NCBI RefSeq assembly: GCF_001667945.1
Contig: NZ_LZJK01000130.1
Coordinates: 17,344-81,343 of the forward strand
Direction: 5' to 3'
Source of the DNA: Mycolicibacter sinensis
Lineage (GTDB): Bacteria; Actinomycetota; Actinomycetes; Mycobacteriales; Mycobacteriaceae
Length of the DNA stretch: 64,000 nt
Part shown: positions 1 to 7,944 of the stretch, in pieces
How positions within the stretch are numbered: position 1 is the first letter of the stretch
How the letters are laid out: each line of letters opens with the position of its first letter
The notes under the pieces: model-generated
Told to the model about the DNA's origin: nothing
Databases searched by the model: none
What the model saw: only the letters and a program-made list of their open reading frames with translations
Program-made: the position numbers and the translations under genes

Positions 1-444
1 GGTCAACCAGCCGGTGCCGTAGCGCCCCAGGTAGTCGTGGCTGAACAGGGCGCCGTTGAGGTAGCCGTGCATGGTGGTGACGAGCATGCCCATCACCACC
101 ACCGACACGTTGAAGGTGCTGCGCTTACCGGGCATCTGGCGGATTGCCAGTGGGAAGAACCAGCCGCGGTTGGCGTAATGCAGCGCCCAGATCCCGGCCA
201 GCACAAGGGAAGTCGGCTCGAAGCGGGCCGGCCCACTGAGGTAGGCGGCGGCGAACACCACCGTCGCCGGGATCTCCATCAGCCACCAGCCGAACTTCGG
301 GTTGAGGTTGAAGCCGAGCTTGGCCGAGGAGAACCGCCCGTAGGAGCTCTGGCCGAAGAAGCCGCCGATGATCACGAACGCGGCGAAACCGAACGCGAAA
401 CTCAGGACGGTGTCGTAGACGGGGTTACCGGTGTACCAGTGCAT
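1..444 (-). CDS. 3-oxo-5-alpha-steroid 4-dehydrogenase-like membrane protein (3' end cut by window edge)
   Basis: The 148 visible codons start at ATG 444 and run off position 1, so the C-terminal half is missing. The protein is hydrophobic with several predicted membrane spans. The stretches SSYGRF (about residues 33-38) and LHYANRGWFFPLAIR (about 94-108) are typical of the steroid 5-alpha-reductase family, whose members reduce the delta-4 bond of 3-oxosteroids, or enoyl double bonds of lipids, with NADPH in the membrane. The gene lies 105 bp downstream of sdhB on the same strand, but a strong palindrome separates them, so independent transcription is likely. The family call is fairly secure; the true substrate (sterol catabolite or lipid) cannot be told. 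Confidence 0.8.
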   Translation of the reverse strand, partial: MHWYTGNPVYDTVLSFAFGFAAFVIIGGFFGQSSYGRFSSAKLGFNLNPKFGWWLMEIPATVVFAAAYLSGPARFEPTSLVLAGIWALHYANRGWFFPLAIRQMPGKRSTFNVSVVVMGMLVTTMHGYLNGALFSHDYLGRYGTGWLT

Positions 445-502
445 CACAGTGTCCTATCACGGACCTCCGCCGGCGCGAACGTGAAGGCAGCGCAACGCTC
501 GA

Positions 503-534
503 CGCCGAGCGTGAAGCTAGCTTCACGCTCGGCG
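503..534. terminator. perfect 32-bp palindrome after the sdh operon
   Basis: The sequence is self-complementary over all 32 bases, with arms CGCCGAGCGTGAAG on either side of a CTAG centre. It lies 16 bp beyond the sdhB stop codon and 58 bp before the next gene on the same strand. That position suggests a factor-independent terminator without a T-tract, as is common in mycobacteria. A related imperfect palindrome lies at 25380-25415. Confidence 0.6.
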
Positions 535-549
535 CAGATGAGGAGCAGA

Positions 550-1419
550 TCAGCGGGCAAACATCAAGGCCCGCTTGACCTCCTGGATCGCCTTGGTGAT
601 CTCGATGCCGCGCGGGCAGGCATCGGTGCAGTTGAACGTGGTGCGGCAGCGCCACACCCCGTCGACCTCGTTGAGGATATCCAGGCGCTCGGCGGCACCC
701 TCGTCACGCGAGTCGAAGATGAACCGGTGGGCGTTGACGATCGCCGCCGGGCCGAAATACGCCCCCTCGCTCCAGTACACCGGGCAGCTGGTGGTGCAGA
801 TGGCGCACAGAATGCACTTGGTGGTGTCGTCGTAGCGGTGCCGGTCGTGCTGGCTTTGGATCCACTCCCGGGTGGGCGGGTTGCCGCTGGTGATCAGGTA
901 CGGCTTGATCGCCTTGTAGGCGTCCATGAACGGTTCCATGTTGACCACGAGGTCTTTTTCCACCGGCAGGCCGCGCATCGGCTCGATGGTCAGCGTCAGC
1001 TCCTTGGCCGGGTTCTTCGGCAGGATGTCGCGCATCAGCATCTTGCAGGCCAGCTTGTTGTTGCCGTTGACCCGCACCCCGTCGGAGCCGCACACGCCGT
1101 GCGCGCAGGACCGGCGGAAGGTCAGCGTGCCGTCCAGGTAGCTCTTGACGTAGATCAGCAGGTTGAGCAACCGGTCGGTGGGCAGCGCCGGCACCCGGAA
1201 GCTCTGCCAGCCGTCGGTGGCGGCGTACTGGTCGGGGTTCTCCGGGTTGTACCGGGCGATCTTGAGGGTGACCATCCGGGCGCCCTCGGGAACCGGGGGC
1301 AGCGGCGGGTCGCCGGCGGGCGGGCCGTCGACCAGGGCCGCCGGTGCGGCGCTGGACGGACCCGGCGAGCAGCAACCGGACTCTGATGAGCAGCAGCCGG
1401 AGTCAGCTGAGGAGGACAT
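550..1419 (-). CDS. sdhB: succinate dehydrogenase iron-sulfur subunit SdhB
   Basis: This subunit carries electrons from the SdhA flavin to the membrane quinone site. Of its 289 residues, C105, C110, D113 and C125 form the [2Fe-2S] site (third ligand Asp, as in E. coli). CILCAIC (C202, C205, C208) with C268 fits the [4Fe-4S] cluster, and C212, C258 and C264 fit the [3Fe-4S] cluster. Start ATG 1419 overlaps the sdhA stop by one base (TGATG). Oddly, the first 47 residues extend beyond the conserved core (MVTLKIARYNPEN begins at 49) and contain two CC pairs (9-10, 16-17) in a Ser-rich stretch. A start at the internal ATG (residue 49) would remove them. It is the last gene of sdhCDAB, equivalent to M. 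tuberculosis Rv3316-Rv3319 (Sdh2). Confidence 0.95.
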   Translation of the reverse strand: MSSSADSGCCSSESGCCSPGPSSAAPAALVDGPPAGDPPLPPVPEGARMVTLKIARYNPENPDQYAATDGWQSFRVPALPTDRLLNLLIYVKSYLDGTLTFRRSCAHGVCGSDGVRVNGNNKLACKMLMRDILPKNPAKELTLTIEPMRGLPVEKDLVVNMEPFMDAYKAIKPYLITSGNPPTREWIQSQHDRHRYDDTTKCILCAICTTSCPVYWSEGAYFGPAAIVNAHRFIFDSRDEGAAERLDILNEVDGVWRCRTTFNCTDACPRGIEITKAIQEVKRALMFAR

Positions 1420-3173
1420 CAGTACTTCCGTTCCTTCGGTTCGTAGCGGGTCTGCACCACCGGCTTCCAGTCCAGCCGGATGTCGGCGATCAGGTCGGGA
1501 CCCTGCTTGTAGGCCATGGTGTGGCGCATGAAGTTGACGTCGTCGCGGTTGGGGTAGTCCTCGCGGGCATGCCCACCGCGGGATTCCTGCCGGTTCAAGG
1601 CACCGACGACGGTGACCTCGGCCAGCTCCAGCAGGAAGCCCAGTTCGATGGCCTCCAGCAGATCGGAGTTGAAGCGCTTGCCCTTGTCGTGCACCGTGAT
1701 CCGGGCGTACCGCTCCTTGAGCGCATGGATGTCGCTGAGCGCCTGCTTGAGCGTCTTCTCGGTGCGGAACACCGCGGCGTTGTTGTCCATCGACTGCTGC
1801 AGGGCGCCACGGATATCGGCGACGCGCTCGTTGCCGTGCTCGGACAGGATGTCGGCCACCCAGTTGACCACCATGTCGGCCGGGTTCTCCGGCATCTCGG
1901 TGAAGTCGTGGCTGTTGGCGTACTCGGCGGCGGCGACGCCGGCGCGGCGGCCGAACACGTTGATGTCCAGCAGCGAGTTGGTGCCGAGCCGGTTGGCGCC
2001 GTGCACCGACACACAGGCGCACTCGCCGGCGGCATACAGGCCCGGCACCGTGGCGGTGTTGTCGCGCAGCACCTGCCCGGTCACCGTGGTCGGGATGCCG
2101 CCCATCACGTAGTGGCAGGTCGGGTAGACCGGTACCAGCTCCTTGACCGGGTCGACGCCCAGGTAGGTGCGGGCGAACTCAGTGATGTCGGGCAGCTTCT
2201 CCTCGAGCACCTCTTCGCCGAGGTGGCGCACGTCGATGTAGACGTAGTCCTTGTTCGGCCCGGCGCCGCGGCCCTCGAGCACCTCGAGCACCATCGAGCG
2301 GGCCACGATGTCGCGGGGGGCCAGGTCGACGATGGTGGGGGCGTAGCGCTCCATGAACCGCTCACCGTCGGCGTTGAGCAGCCGGCCGCCCTCACCGCGC
2401 ACCGCCTCGGAGATGAGAATGCCCAGCCCGGCCAGACCCGTCGGGTGGAACTGGTGGAACTCCATGTCCTCCAGCGGTAGGCCCTTGCGGAAGACGACGC
2501 CCATGCCGTCGCCGGTCAGGGTGTGCGCGTTGGAGGTGGTCTTGTACATCCGGCCCGACCCGCCGGTGGCCAGCACGATCGCCTTGGCGTGGAAGACGTG
2601 GATCTCGCCGGTGGCCAGCTCGTAGGCCACCACGCCGGTGGCCACCGGACCCGACGGGGTCTCGGTGAGCACCAGGTCCAGCACGTAGAACTCGTTGAAG
2701 AACTCCACACCGTGCTTGACGCAGTTCTGGTACAGCGTCTGCAGGATCATGTGGCCGGTGCGGTCGGCGGCGTAGCACGAGCGGCGCACCGGGGCCTTGC
2801 CGTGGTCGCGGGTGTGCCCGCCGAACCGGCGCTGGTCGATGCGGCCCTCGGGGGTGCGGGAGAACGGCATGCCCATGTTCTCCAGGTCCAGCACCGCGTC
2901 GATGGCCTCCTTGGCCATGATCTCCACCGCGTCCTGGTCGGCCAGGTAGTCGCCGCCCTTGACGGTGTCGAAGGCGTGCCACTCCCAGTTGTCGTCCTCG
3001 ACGTTGGCCAGCGCGGCGCACATGCCGCCCTGCGCCGCGCCGGTGTGGCTGCGCGTGGGGTACAGCTTGGTCAGCACTGCCGTACGAGCGCGGGGCGCGG
3101 CTTCCACCGCCGCGCGCATCCCGGCGCCGCCGGCGCCGACGATCACCACGTCGTATCGATGTTCCTGAATCAC
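1419..3173 (-). CDS. sdhA: succinate dehydrogenase flavoprotein subunit SdhA
   Basis: This is the catalytic flavoprotein that oxidises succinate to fumarate. The 584 residues begin with the FAD Rossmann motif VGAGGAG (12-18). RSHTGAAQGG (41-50) contains the His (43) that normally carries covalent 8-alpha-histidyl FAD. The GGHTRDHGKAPVR and HGANRLGTNS blocks are characteristic of SdhA/FrdA. The start chosen is GTG 3173, because VIQEHRYDVV matches the usual mycobacterial N-terminus and AGGTGA lies just upstream. A TTG at 3209, overlapping the sdhD stop, is the alternative and would add 12 residues. The gene is translationally coupled to sdhB. Confidence 0.95.
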   Translation of the reverse strand: MIQEHRYDVVIVGAGGAGMRAAVEAAPRARTAVLTKLYPTRSHTGAAQGGMCAALANVEDDNWEWHAFDTVKGGDYLADQDAVEIMAKEAIDAVLDLENMGMPFSRTPEGRIDQRRFGGHTRDHGKAPVRRSCYAADRTGHMILQTLYQNCVKHGVEFFNEFYVLDLVLTETPSGPVATGVVAYELATGEIHVFHAKAIVLATGGSGRMYKTTSNAHTLTGDGMGVVFRKGLPLEDMEFHQFHPTGLAGLGILISEAVRGEGGRLLNADGERFMERYAPTIVDLAPRDIVARSMVLEVLEGRGAGPNKDYVYIDVRHLGEEVLEEKLPDITEFARTYLGVDPVKELVPVYPTCHYVMGGIPTTVTGQVLRDNTATVPGLYAAGECACVSVHGANRLGTNSLLDINVFGRRAGVAAAEYANSHDFTEMPENPADMVVNWVADILSEHGNERVADIRGALQQSMDNNAAVFRTEKTLKQALSDIHALKERYARITVHDKGKRFNSDLLEAIELGFLLELAEVTVVGALNRQESRGGHAREDYPNRDDVNFMRHTMAYKQGPDLIADIRLDWKPVVQTRYEPKERKY

Positions 3174-3205
3174 CGCGATATCACCTGTTCGTAGGAGATC
3201 TGCCG

Positions 3206-3673
3206 TCAAGAGATGTTGGGGTCGAAGCTCAGCAGCACGTAGCTGCCCAGGCCCAGCGTGAAGATCACCGAGAACGCCAGCAGGGTCATCAGCCAGAACC
3301 GGCTGCGGTCACTGCGGGTGTAGTCGCCGATGATCGTGCGCAGGCCGTTGGCGCCGTGCAGTTCGGCCAGCCACAGCAGGGCCAGGTCCCAGATCTGCCA
3401 GTACGGCGAGTGCCAGCGCTCCGCCACGTAGTTGAAGTCGATCCGGTACACCCCGTCCTGCCACATCAGCATGATGAACAGGTGGCCCAGCACCAGGAAG
3501 ATCAGCACGGCGCCGGAGAACCGCATGAACAGCCAGGTGTACTTCTCGAAGTTGGGCATCCCGGAGTGCCGCTGCGGCGAGCGCGGGTCGCCCAGGCCGG
3601 CCGGGCGGTCGCGGTCGGGGCCGCGGACCGGGGCCAGCGCGCCACGACTCAACTGCAGGTCAGGTGTGCTCAT
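3206..3673 (-). CDS. sdhD: succinate dehydrogenase membrane anchor SdhD
   Basis: This small hydrophobic anchor subunit holds SdhAB at the membrane and helps form the quinone and heme sites. The 155 residues have a hydrophilic N-terminal 40, then three predicted membrane helices (about 50-70, 90-110, 125-148). The GHLFIML segment supplies a candidate histidine. Start ATG 3673 overlaps the sdhC stop by 4 bp (ATGA), so the two anchors are co-translated. The assignment rests on hydrophobicity, operon position and similarity to mycobacterial SdhD. Confidence 0.9.
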   Translation of the reverse strand: MSTPDLQLSRGALAPVRGPDRDRPAGLGDPRSPQRHSGMPNFEKYTWLFMRFSGAVLIFLVLGHLFIMLMWQDGVYRIDFNYVAERWHSPYWQIWDLALLWLAELHGANGLRTIIGDYTRSDRSRFWLMTLLAFSVIFTLGLGSYVLLSFDPNIS

Positions 3674-4101
3674 AAGAATCGCTCCGCCATGTGCATACCG
3701 ATCCGGACCACCACCGGAACCATCACCACCAGCCAGACCGCGCAGACCGCCACCAGCATCTGGCGCTGCCAGCGGCAGCCCTGCCACCAGAAGTCGATCA
3801 GGATCAGCCGGATGCCGTTGAGACCGTGGAACAGCACCGCGGCCACCAGGCCCAGCTCCATCAGGCCGACGATCGGCGTCTTGTAGGTCGAGATGACCTC
3901 GGTGTAGGCCTGCGGACTGACCCGCACCAGCGCGGTGTCGATCACGTGGACGAACAGGAAGAAGAAGATGGTCGCACCGGTGATCCGGTGCAGGGCGAAC
4001 GCCCACATTCCGGGATCGCCTTTATACAGACTCTGCCGCCGGGGACGCCGGGCAGAAGCCTGCGTCCCGGGCGTCACCGCATCGGCGGATGTCGCCGTCA
4101 T
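3670..4101 (-). CDS. sdhC: succinate dehydrogenase cytochrome b556 subunit SdhC
   Basis: First gene of the sdhCDAB operon. The 143 residues begin with a basic, Arg-rich leader (ARRPRRQ) followed by HRITGATIFFFLFVHV, the conserved SdhC family signature, and then FHGLNGIR, which carries the usual axial heme-ligand histidine. Three membrane spans are evident. ATG 4101 is preferred over in-frame starts up to 4221 because GGAGG lies 7 bp upstream and the N-terminus then matches family length. The gene is divergent from cdd. The 215-bp gap between them shows no convincing -35/-10 pair on either strand. Confidence 0.93.
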   Translation of the reverse strand: MTATSADAVTPGTQASARRPRRQSLYKGDPGMWAFALHRITGATIFFFLFVHVIDTALVRVSPQAYTEVISTYKTPIVGLMELGLVAAVLFHGLNGIRLILIDFWWQGCRWQRQMLVAVCAVWLVVMVPVVVRIGMHMAERFL

Positions 4102-4316
4102 CAGCGCCTCCAAATATCTGTAGCCACCGGTTTGGCCACGCTCGCGGTAGCTACGCAACGCCATCGCTGTCAATAACCTCGGCTTGGACTCTAAACCCAT
4201 CCACAGGGTGGAAACGACCACGTCAAAGTTACTGATGAGTAGGAATGGCCGAAGTTAGGGTGAAATTCGACAAATAGCTGCGGATGGACGGGACGGCGCG
4301 ATGTACTGGCAACGAT

Positions 4317-4724
4317 ATGGGCGCAGCTGAGGTGTCGGGCGTAGTCGACTGGGACCTGTTGCGGCGCAACGCAATTTCGGTCGCTGCGAACGCCTACGCG
4401 CCGTATTCGGGGCTGCGAGTCGGGGCGGCGGCGTTGACTGTCGACGGACGGCTGTTCACCGGCTGCAATGTGGAAAATGTCTCATATGGCCTGGGCCTGT
4501 GCGCCGAGTGCGGGGTGGTCGCTGCGCTGCACACCGCCGGGGGCGGTCGGCTGGCGGCACTGTCGTGCACCGACGTTGCCGGCAAGTTGCTGATGCCCTG
4601 CGGCCGGTGCCGCCAGGTGCTGCTCGAACACGGCGGACCGCAGCTGCTCATCGACCACCCGGCCGGTGCGCGGCGACTGGCCGACCTGCTGCCGGACGCC
4701 TTCGGACCCGACGCATGGGGGTGA
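4317..4724 (+). CDS. cdd: cytidine deaminase
   Basis: Hydrolytically deaminates cytidine and deoxycytidine to uridine and deoxyuridine in pyrimidine salvage. The 135-residue protein has the deaminase zinc site: CAEC (with the catalytic Glu-Cys pair following GLGL) and MPCGRCRQ (second and third zinc cysteines). NVENVSYGL is the nucleoside-binding stretch. The start is uncertain. ATG 4317 gives a length close to the M. tuberculosis protein, while ATG 4284 and GTG 4332 are alternatives; none has a strong ribosome site. First gene of cdd-deoA-add; the stop lies 10 bp inside deoA. Confidence 0.93.
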   Translation: MGAAEVSGVVDWDLLRRNAISVAANAYAPYSGLRVGAAALTVDGRLFTGCNVENVSYGLGLCAECGVVAALHTAGGGRLAALSCTDVAGKLLMPCGRCRQVLLEHGGPQLLIDHPAGARRLADLLPDAFGPDAWG

Positions 4725-6007
4725 CCTTCGACGCGCCGACGCTGATCGCCACCAAACGCGACGGCCACCGCCTGACCGACGCCGCGATCGACTGGCTGAT
4801 CGGCGCCTACACCGCCGGCACGATCGCCGAGGAGCAGATGGCGGCGCTGCTGATGGCGATCTTCCTGCGCGGCATGGACGCCGGCGAAACCGCGCGCTGG
4901 ACCGCGGCGATGATCGCCTCGGGGGAGCGGATGGACTTCTGCGATCTGGGCCGTCCCACCGTCGACAAACACTCCACCGGCGGGGTGGGCGACAAGATCA
5001 CCCTGCCGCTGGTCGCGGTGGTCGCCGCCTGCGGGGCGGCGGTGCCGCAGGCCTCCGGGCGCGGCCTGGGCCACACCGGCGGCACCCTGGACAAGCTCGA
5101 GGCGATCGCGGGCTTCGATCCCACGCTGTCGACGGCGCGGCTGCGGGCGCAGCTCACCGATGTCGGGGCGGCGATCTTCGCCGCCGGCGCCCTGGCGCCC
5201 GCCGACGCCAAGCTCTACGCGCTGCGCGACATCACCGCCACCGTGGAGTCGCTGCCGCTGATCGCCAGCTCGGTGATGAGCAAGAAGCTGGCCGAAGGTG
5301 CCGGGGCGCTGGTCTTGGACGTCAAGGTCGGCTCGGGTGCCTTCATGAAATCCGTCCCGCAGGCCACCGAGCTGGCCGAGCTGATGGTCGAACTCGGCGC
5401 CGCGCACGGGGTGCCCACCCGCGCCCTGCTCACCGACATGAACCGCCCGCTCGGGGCCACCGTCGGCAATGCCCTCGAGGTCGCCGAGGCCCTCGACGTG
5501 CTGGCCGGTGGCGGCCCCGACGACGTGGTGGCGCTGACAGTGCGGCTGGCCGCCGAGATGCTTGCGCTGGCGGGGATCAGCGACAAGGACCCAGCGGTCA
5601 CGCTGGCCGACGGCACCGCGATGGACGCCTTCGTCGCGATGGTCACCGCCCAGGGCGGTGATCTGAGCGTTCCGCTGCCGGTCGCGGCATGTTCGGAGAC
5701 CATCACGGCATCGGCGGGCGGCACAATGGGGGAAATCGACGCGATGGCGGTGGGTATGACGGCATGGCGGCTGGGAGCGGGCCGTTCCCGCCCGGGGCAG
5801 CGGGTGCAGGCCGGGGCCGGGGTGCGGATCCACCGTCGGCCGGGCGAGCCCGTGTGCGCCGGCGAGCCGCTGTTCACGCTCTACACCGACACCCCCGAAC
5901 GGTTCGGGCCAGCGCGTGCCGAGCTGGACGGCGGCTACCGCGTCGTCCCAGATGTCCCGAACACCCCGACGGCCCCGCGGCCACTGATCATCGGAGCCAT
6001 CCCATGA
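4715..6007 (+). CDS. deoA: thymidine phosphorylase
   Basis: Cleaves thymidine or deoxyuridine with phosphate to the base plus deoxyribose-1-phosphate. The 430 residues are the usual size for bacterial DeoA. DKHSTGGVGDK (84-94) is the phosphate-binding loop and GRGLGHTGGTLDKLE is the family signature. VLDVKVGSGAFM and the C-terminal PYNP-type domain with GAGVRIHRRPGEPV are present. ATG 4715 overlaps cdd by 10 bp (GTG 4721 is an alternative) and the stop overlaps add by 4 bp, so the three salvage enzymes are translationally linked. Confidence 0.95.
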   Translation: MGVTFDAPTLIATKRDGHRLTDAAIDWLIGAYTAGTIAEEQMAALLMAIFLRGMDAGETARWTAAMIASGERMDFCDLGRPTVDKHSTGGVGDKITLPLVAVVAACGAAVPQASGRGLGHTGGTLDKLEAIAGFDPTLSTARLRAQLTDVGAAIFAAGALAPADAKLYALRDITATVESLPLIASSVMSKKLAEGAGALVLDVKVGSGAFMKSVPQATELAELMVELGAAHGVPTRALLTDMNRPLGATVGNALEVAEALDVLAGGGPDDVVALTVRLAAEMLALAGISDKDPAVTLADGTAMDAFVAMVTAQGGDLSVPLPVAACSETITASAGGTMGEIDAMAVGMTAWRLGAGRSRPGQRVQAGAGVRIHRRPGEPVCAGEPLFTLYTDTPERFGPARAELDGGYRVVPDVPNTPTAPRPLIIGAIP

Positions 6008-7092
6008 CCACACCGCTGAACCTGGAGATGATCCGGCAGGCACCCAAGGCGCTGCTGCACGACCACCTGGACGGGGGGCTTCGCCCGGCCACCGTCGTCG
6101 ACATCGCCGGGCAGGTCGGCTACGACGGGCTGCCCAGCACCGACCCCGACGAGCTGGCGACCTGGTTTCGCACCCGCTCGCACAGTGGTTCGCTGGAGCG
6201 CTATCTGGAGCCGTTCAGCCACACCGTGGCGGTGATGCAGACTCCCGACGCGCTGCACCGGGTGGCCCGCGAATGCGTGGAGGACCTGGCCGCCGACAAC
6301 GTCGTCTACGCCGAAGTCCGGTTCGCGCCCGAATTGCACATCGAGGGCGGGCTGTCGTTCGACGAGGTAACCGATGCGGTGCTGGCCGGGTTCGCCGACG
6401 GGGAGCGCCAAGCCGCGGCCGCCGGCCGGGAGATCACGGTGCGCTGCCTGGTCACCGCGATGCGGCATGCCGCGCTGTCCCGGGAGATCGCCGAGCTGGC
6501 CATCCGGTTCCGCGACAAGGGCGTGGTCGGCTTCGACATCGCCGGCGCCGAGGCCGGCCATCCGCCCAGCCGGCACCTGGATGCGTTCGAGTACATGCGA
6601 GACCACAACGCCCGCTTCACGATTCACGCCGGTGAAGCCTTCGGGCTGCCGTCGATCCACGAGGCGATCGCGTTCTGCGGCGCCGACCGGCTCGGCCACG
6701 GGGTGCGCATCACCGACGACATCACCGTCGGCGAGGACGGAGCGGTGCGGTTGGGCCGGCTGGCGGCGATCCTGCGGGACAAGCGGATTCCGTTGGAATT
6801 GTGTCCGAGCTCCAATGTGCAGACCGGCGCCGTCGGCAGCATCGCCGAGCACCCGTTCGACCTGCTGGCGCGCGCCCGATTGCGGGTGACGGTCAATACC
6901 GACAACCGGTTGATGAGCGACACCACCATGAGCAAGGAGATGCTGGTGCTGGCCGACACGTTCGGCTACGGCTGGACCGATCTGCAGCGGTTCACGGTGA
7001 ATGCGATGAAGTCGGCATTCATCCCGTTCGACCAGCGGGTGGAGATCATCGAGGAAGTGATCAAGCCGCGATTCGCGGTGCTGGTCGGCTGA
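6004..7092 (+). CDS. add: adenosine deaminase
   Basis: Converts adenosine and deoxyadenosine to inosine and deoxyinosine. The 362-residue TIM-barrel enzyme shows the N-terminal zinc ligands H19-x-H21 (LLHDHLDGG), the TIHAGE block with the third zinc His region and catalytic Glu, and the GHGVRI and NTDNRLMS blocks holding the remaining catalytic His and Asp. It starts at ATG 6004 within the deoA stop (ATGA). A bidirectional terminator follows directly. The enzyme completes a purine and pyrimidine nucleoside recycling operon. Confidence 0.95.
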   Translation: MTTPLNLEMIRQAPKALLHDHLDGGLRPATVVDIAGQVGYDGLPSTDPDELATWFRTRSHSGSLERYLEPFSHTVAVMQTPDALHRVARECVEDLAADNVVYAEVRFAPELHIEGGLSFDEVTDAVLAGFADGERQAAAAGREITVRCLVTAMRHAALSREIAELAIRFRDKGVVGFDIAGAEAGHPPSRHLDAFEYMRDHNARFTIHAGEAFGLPSIHEAIAFCGADRLGHGVRITDDITVGEDGAVRLGRLAAILRDKRIPLELCPSSNVQTGAVGSIAEHPFDLLARARLRVTVNTDNRLMSDTTMSKEMLVLADTFGYGWTDLQRFTVNAMKSAFIPFDQRVEIIEEVIKPRFAVLVG

Positions 7093-7093
7093 A

Positions 7094-7138
7094 ACGACGA
7101 AAGCCGGACAATCGCGAGTGCGATTGCCCGGCCGTCGT
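7094..7138. terminator. bidirectional terminator between add and the LGFP lipoprotein gene
   Basis: ACGACGA..GCCGGACAATCGC pairs with GCGATTGCCCGGCCGTCGT around a short GAGT loop, giving a stem of roughly 19 bp with one mismatch and a small bulge. It sits 2 bp after the add stop and 19 bp from the stop of the convergent gene, so it can serve both. Confidence 0.75.
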
Positions 7139-7156
7139 CAAAAGGTTCGCGCGAGA

Positions 7157-7726
7157 TCAGTGCTCGGTGACAGTGGCCTCCGGGTCGCCCTGCTTCCAGG
7201 TGATGATGCCGTGCTCGAAGGTGGTCTGCTTGGAGCCGTCGGCGTTGGTGGTCTCATCGCTGGTCGGGTAACCGAGCTTGCCCTGCGAGCCGCCCAGCTC
7301 GTTCCACTTGTCGCGGATCTTGCCCCACACCACATACGACCGGGTGGTGTGCACGATCACGCCGCCGTCGAACTGCTGGAAGATGCCGCCGTCGGGGTTC
7401 TTTTGCTCGGCGCCGGTGGGCTCGCCCAGGTCCTGCTTGGCGGCGGCGTCCAGGGAGTCCAGCTTGGCCAGGATCGGGCCGGAGACGGTGTACTCCTTGC
7501 CGTCCGCGCCGGTCATCTCGGTGGAGCTGGCGGCGCCGCTCTCCTCGGCGGGGGTGCTCATCGCCGACGAGATCACCGAGCTGGCCGAGGAGGCAACCGA
7601 ACTGGCCGAACTCAACGCGTCGCCGGTCTTCTCTTTGGCGTTGTCGTTACTGCAACCCGTGCCGATCAATGCGATACCCAAAACCGCGGCGGATACAGCT
7701 GCGGCTCGTTGTGTTGCCTTGCGCAT
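7157..7726 (-). CDS. LGFP-repeat lipoprotein
   Basis: A 189-residue exported protein. MRK then a hydrophobic stretch ends in LIGTGC, a lipobox with candidate lipidated Cys at about residue 24. A Ser/Ala-rich linker (about 35-75) follows. The C-terminal half carries an LGFP-type repeat ending in GKLGYPTSDE. LGFP repeats are thought to anchor proteins to cell-wall arabinogalactan in Corynebacteriales. The start is ATG 7726, with AAAGGA 8 bp upstream; longer in-frame starts lack a signal peptide. The gene is convergent with add. Its function beyond a wall-associated lipoprotein is unknown. Confidence 0.85.
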   Translation of the reverse strand: MRKATQRAAAVSAAVLGIALIGTGCSNDNAKEKTGDALSSASSVASSASSVISSAMSTPAEESGAASSTEMTGADGKEYTVSGPILAKLDSLDAAAKQDLGEPTGAEQKNPDGGIFQQFDGGVIVHTTRSYVVWGKIRDKWNELGGSQGKLGYPTSDETTNADGSKQTTFEHGIITWKQGDPEATVTEH

Positions 7727-7944
7727 GTGTAGTCCTTTCGAATTTGGAAGGGCCCCGCAAAGACACGGCCCGGCCAGAGGGTTATCGGGCCAGATGCTAT
7801 CGGGGATACGACCACTCGGCAATGAAAATGAGCAAACGAATGCGGCAATTATCAGCGAATTCCTGCAATATCCGCATATCTGACCTGCGGGCCGCTTCGA
7901 CGTGGGCGCGCCCGCGGTGCGCGGTGAAAATGCCCGCTCGAGCG

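Noticed and set aside
37..1386. Long open frame on the plus strand opposite sdhB
   Set aside because: Antisense to a clearly conserved gene; composition is His/Arg/Gly-rich as expected from the GC-rich complement, and no family is recognisable.
4102..4316. Divergent sdhC/cdd promoters
   Set aside because: TTGACG (4226-4221, minus) and TAGGGT (4256-4261, plus) were noticed, but neither has a partner box at acceptable spacing.
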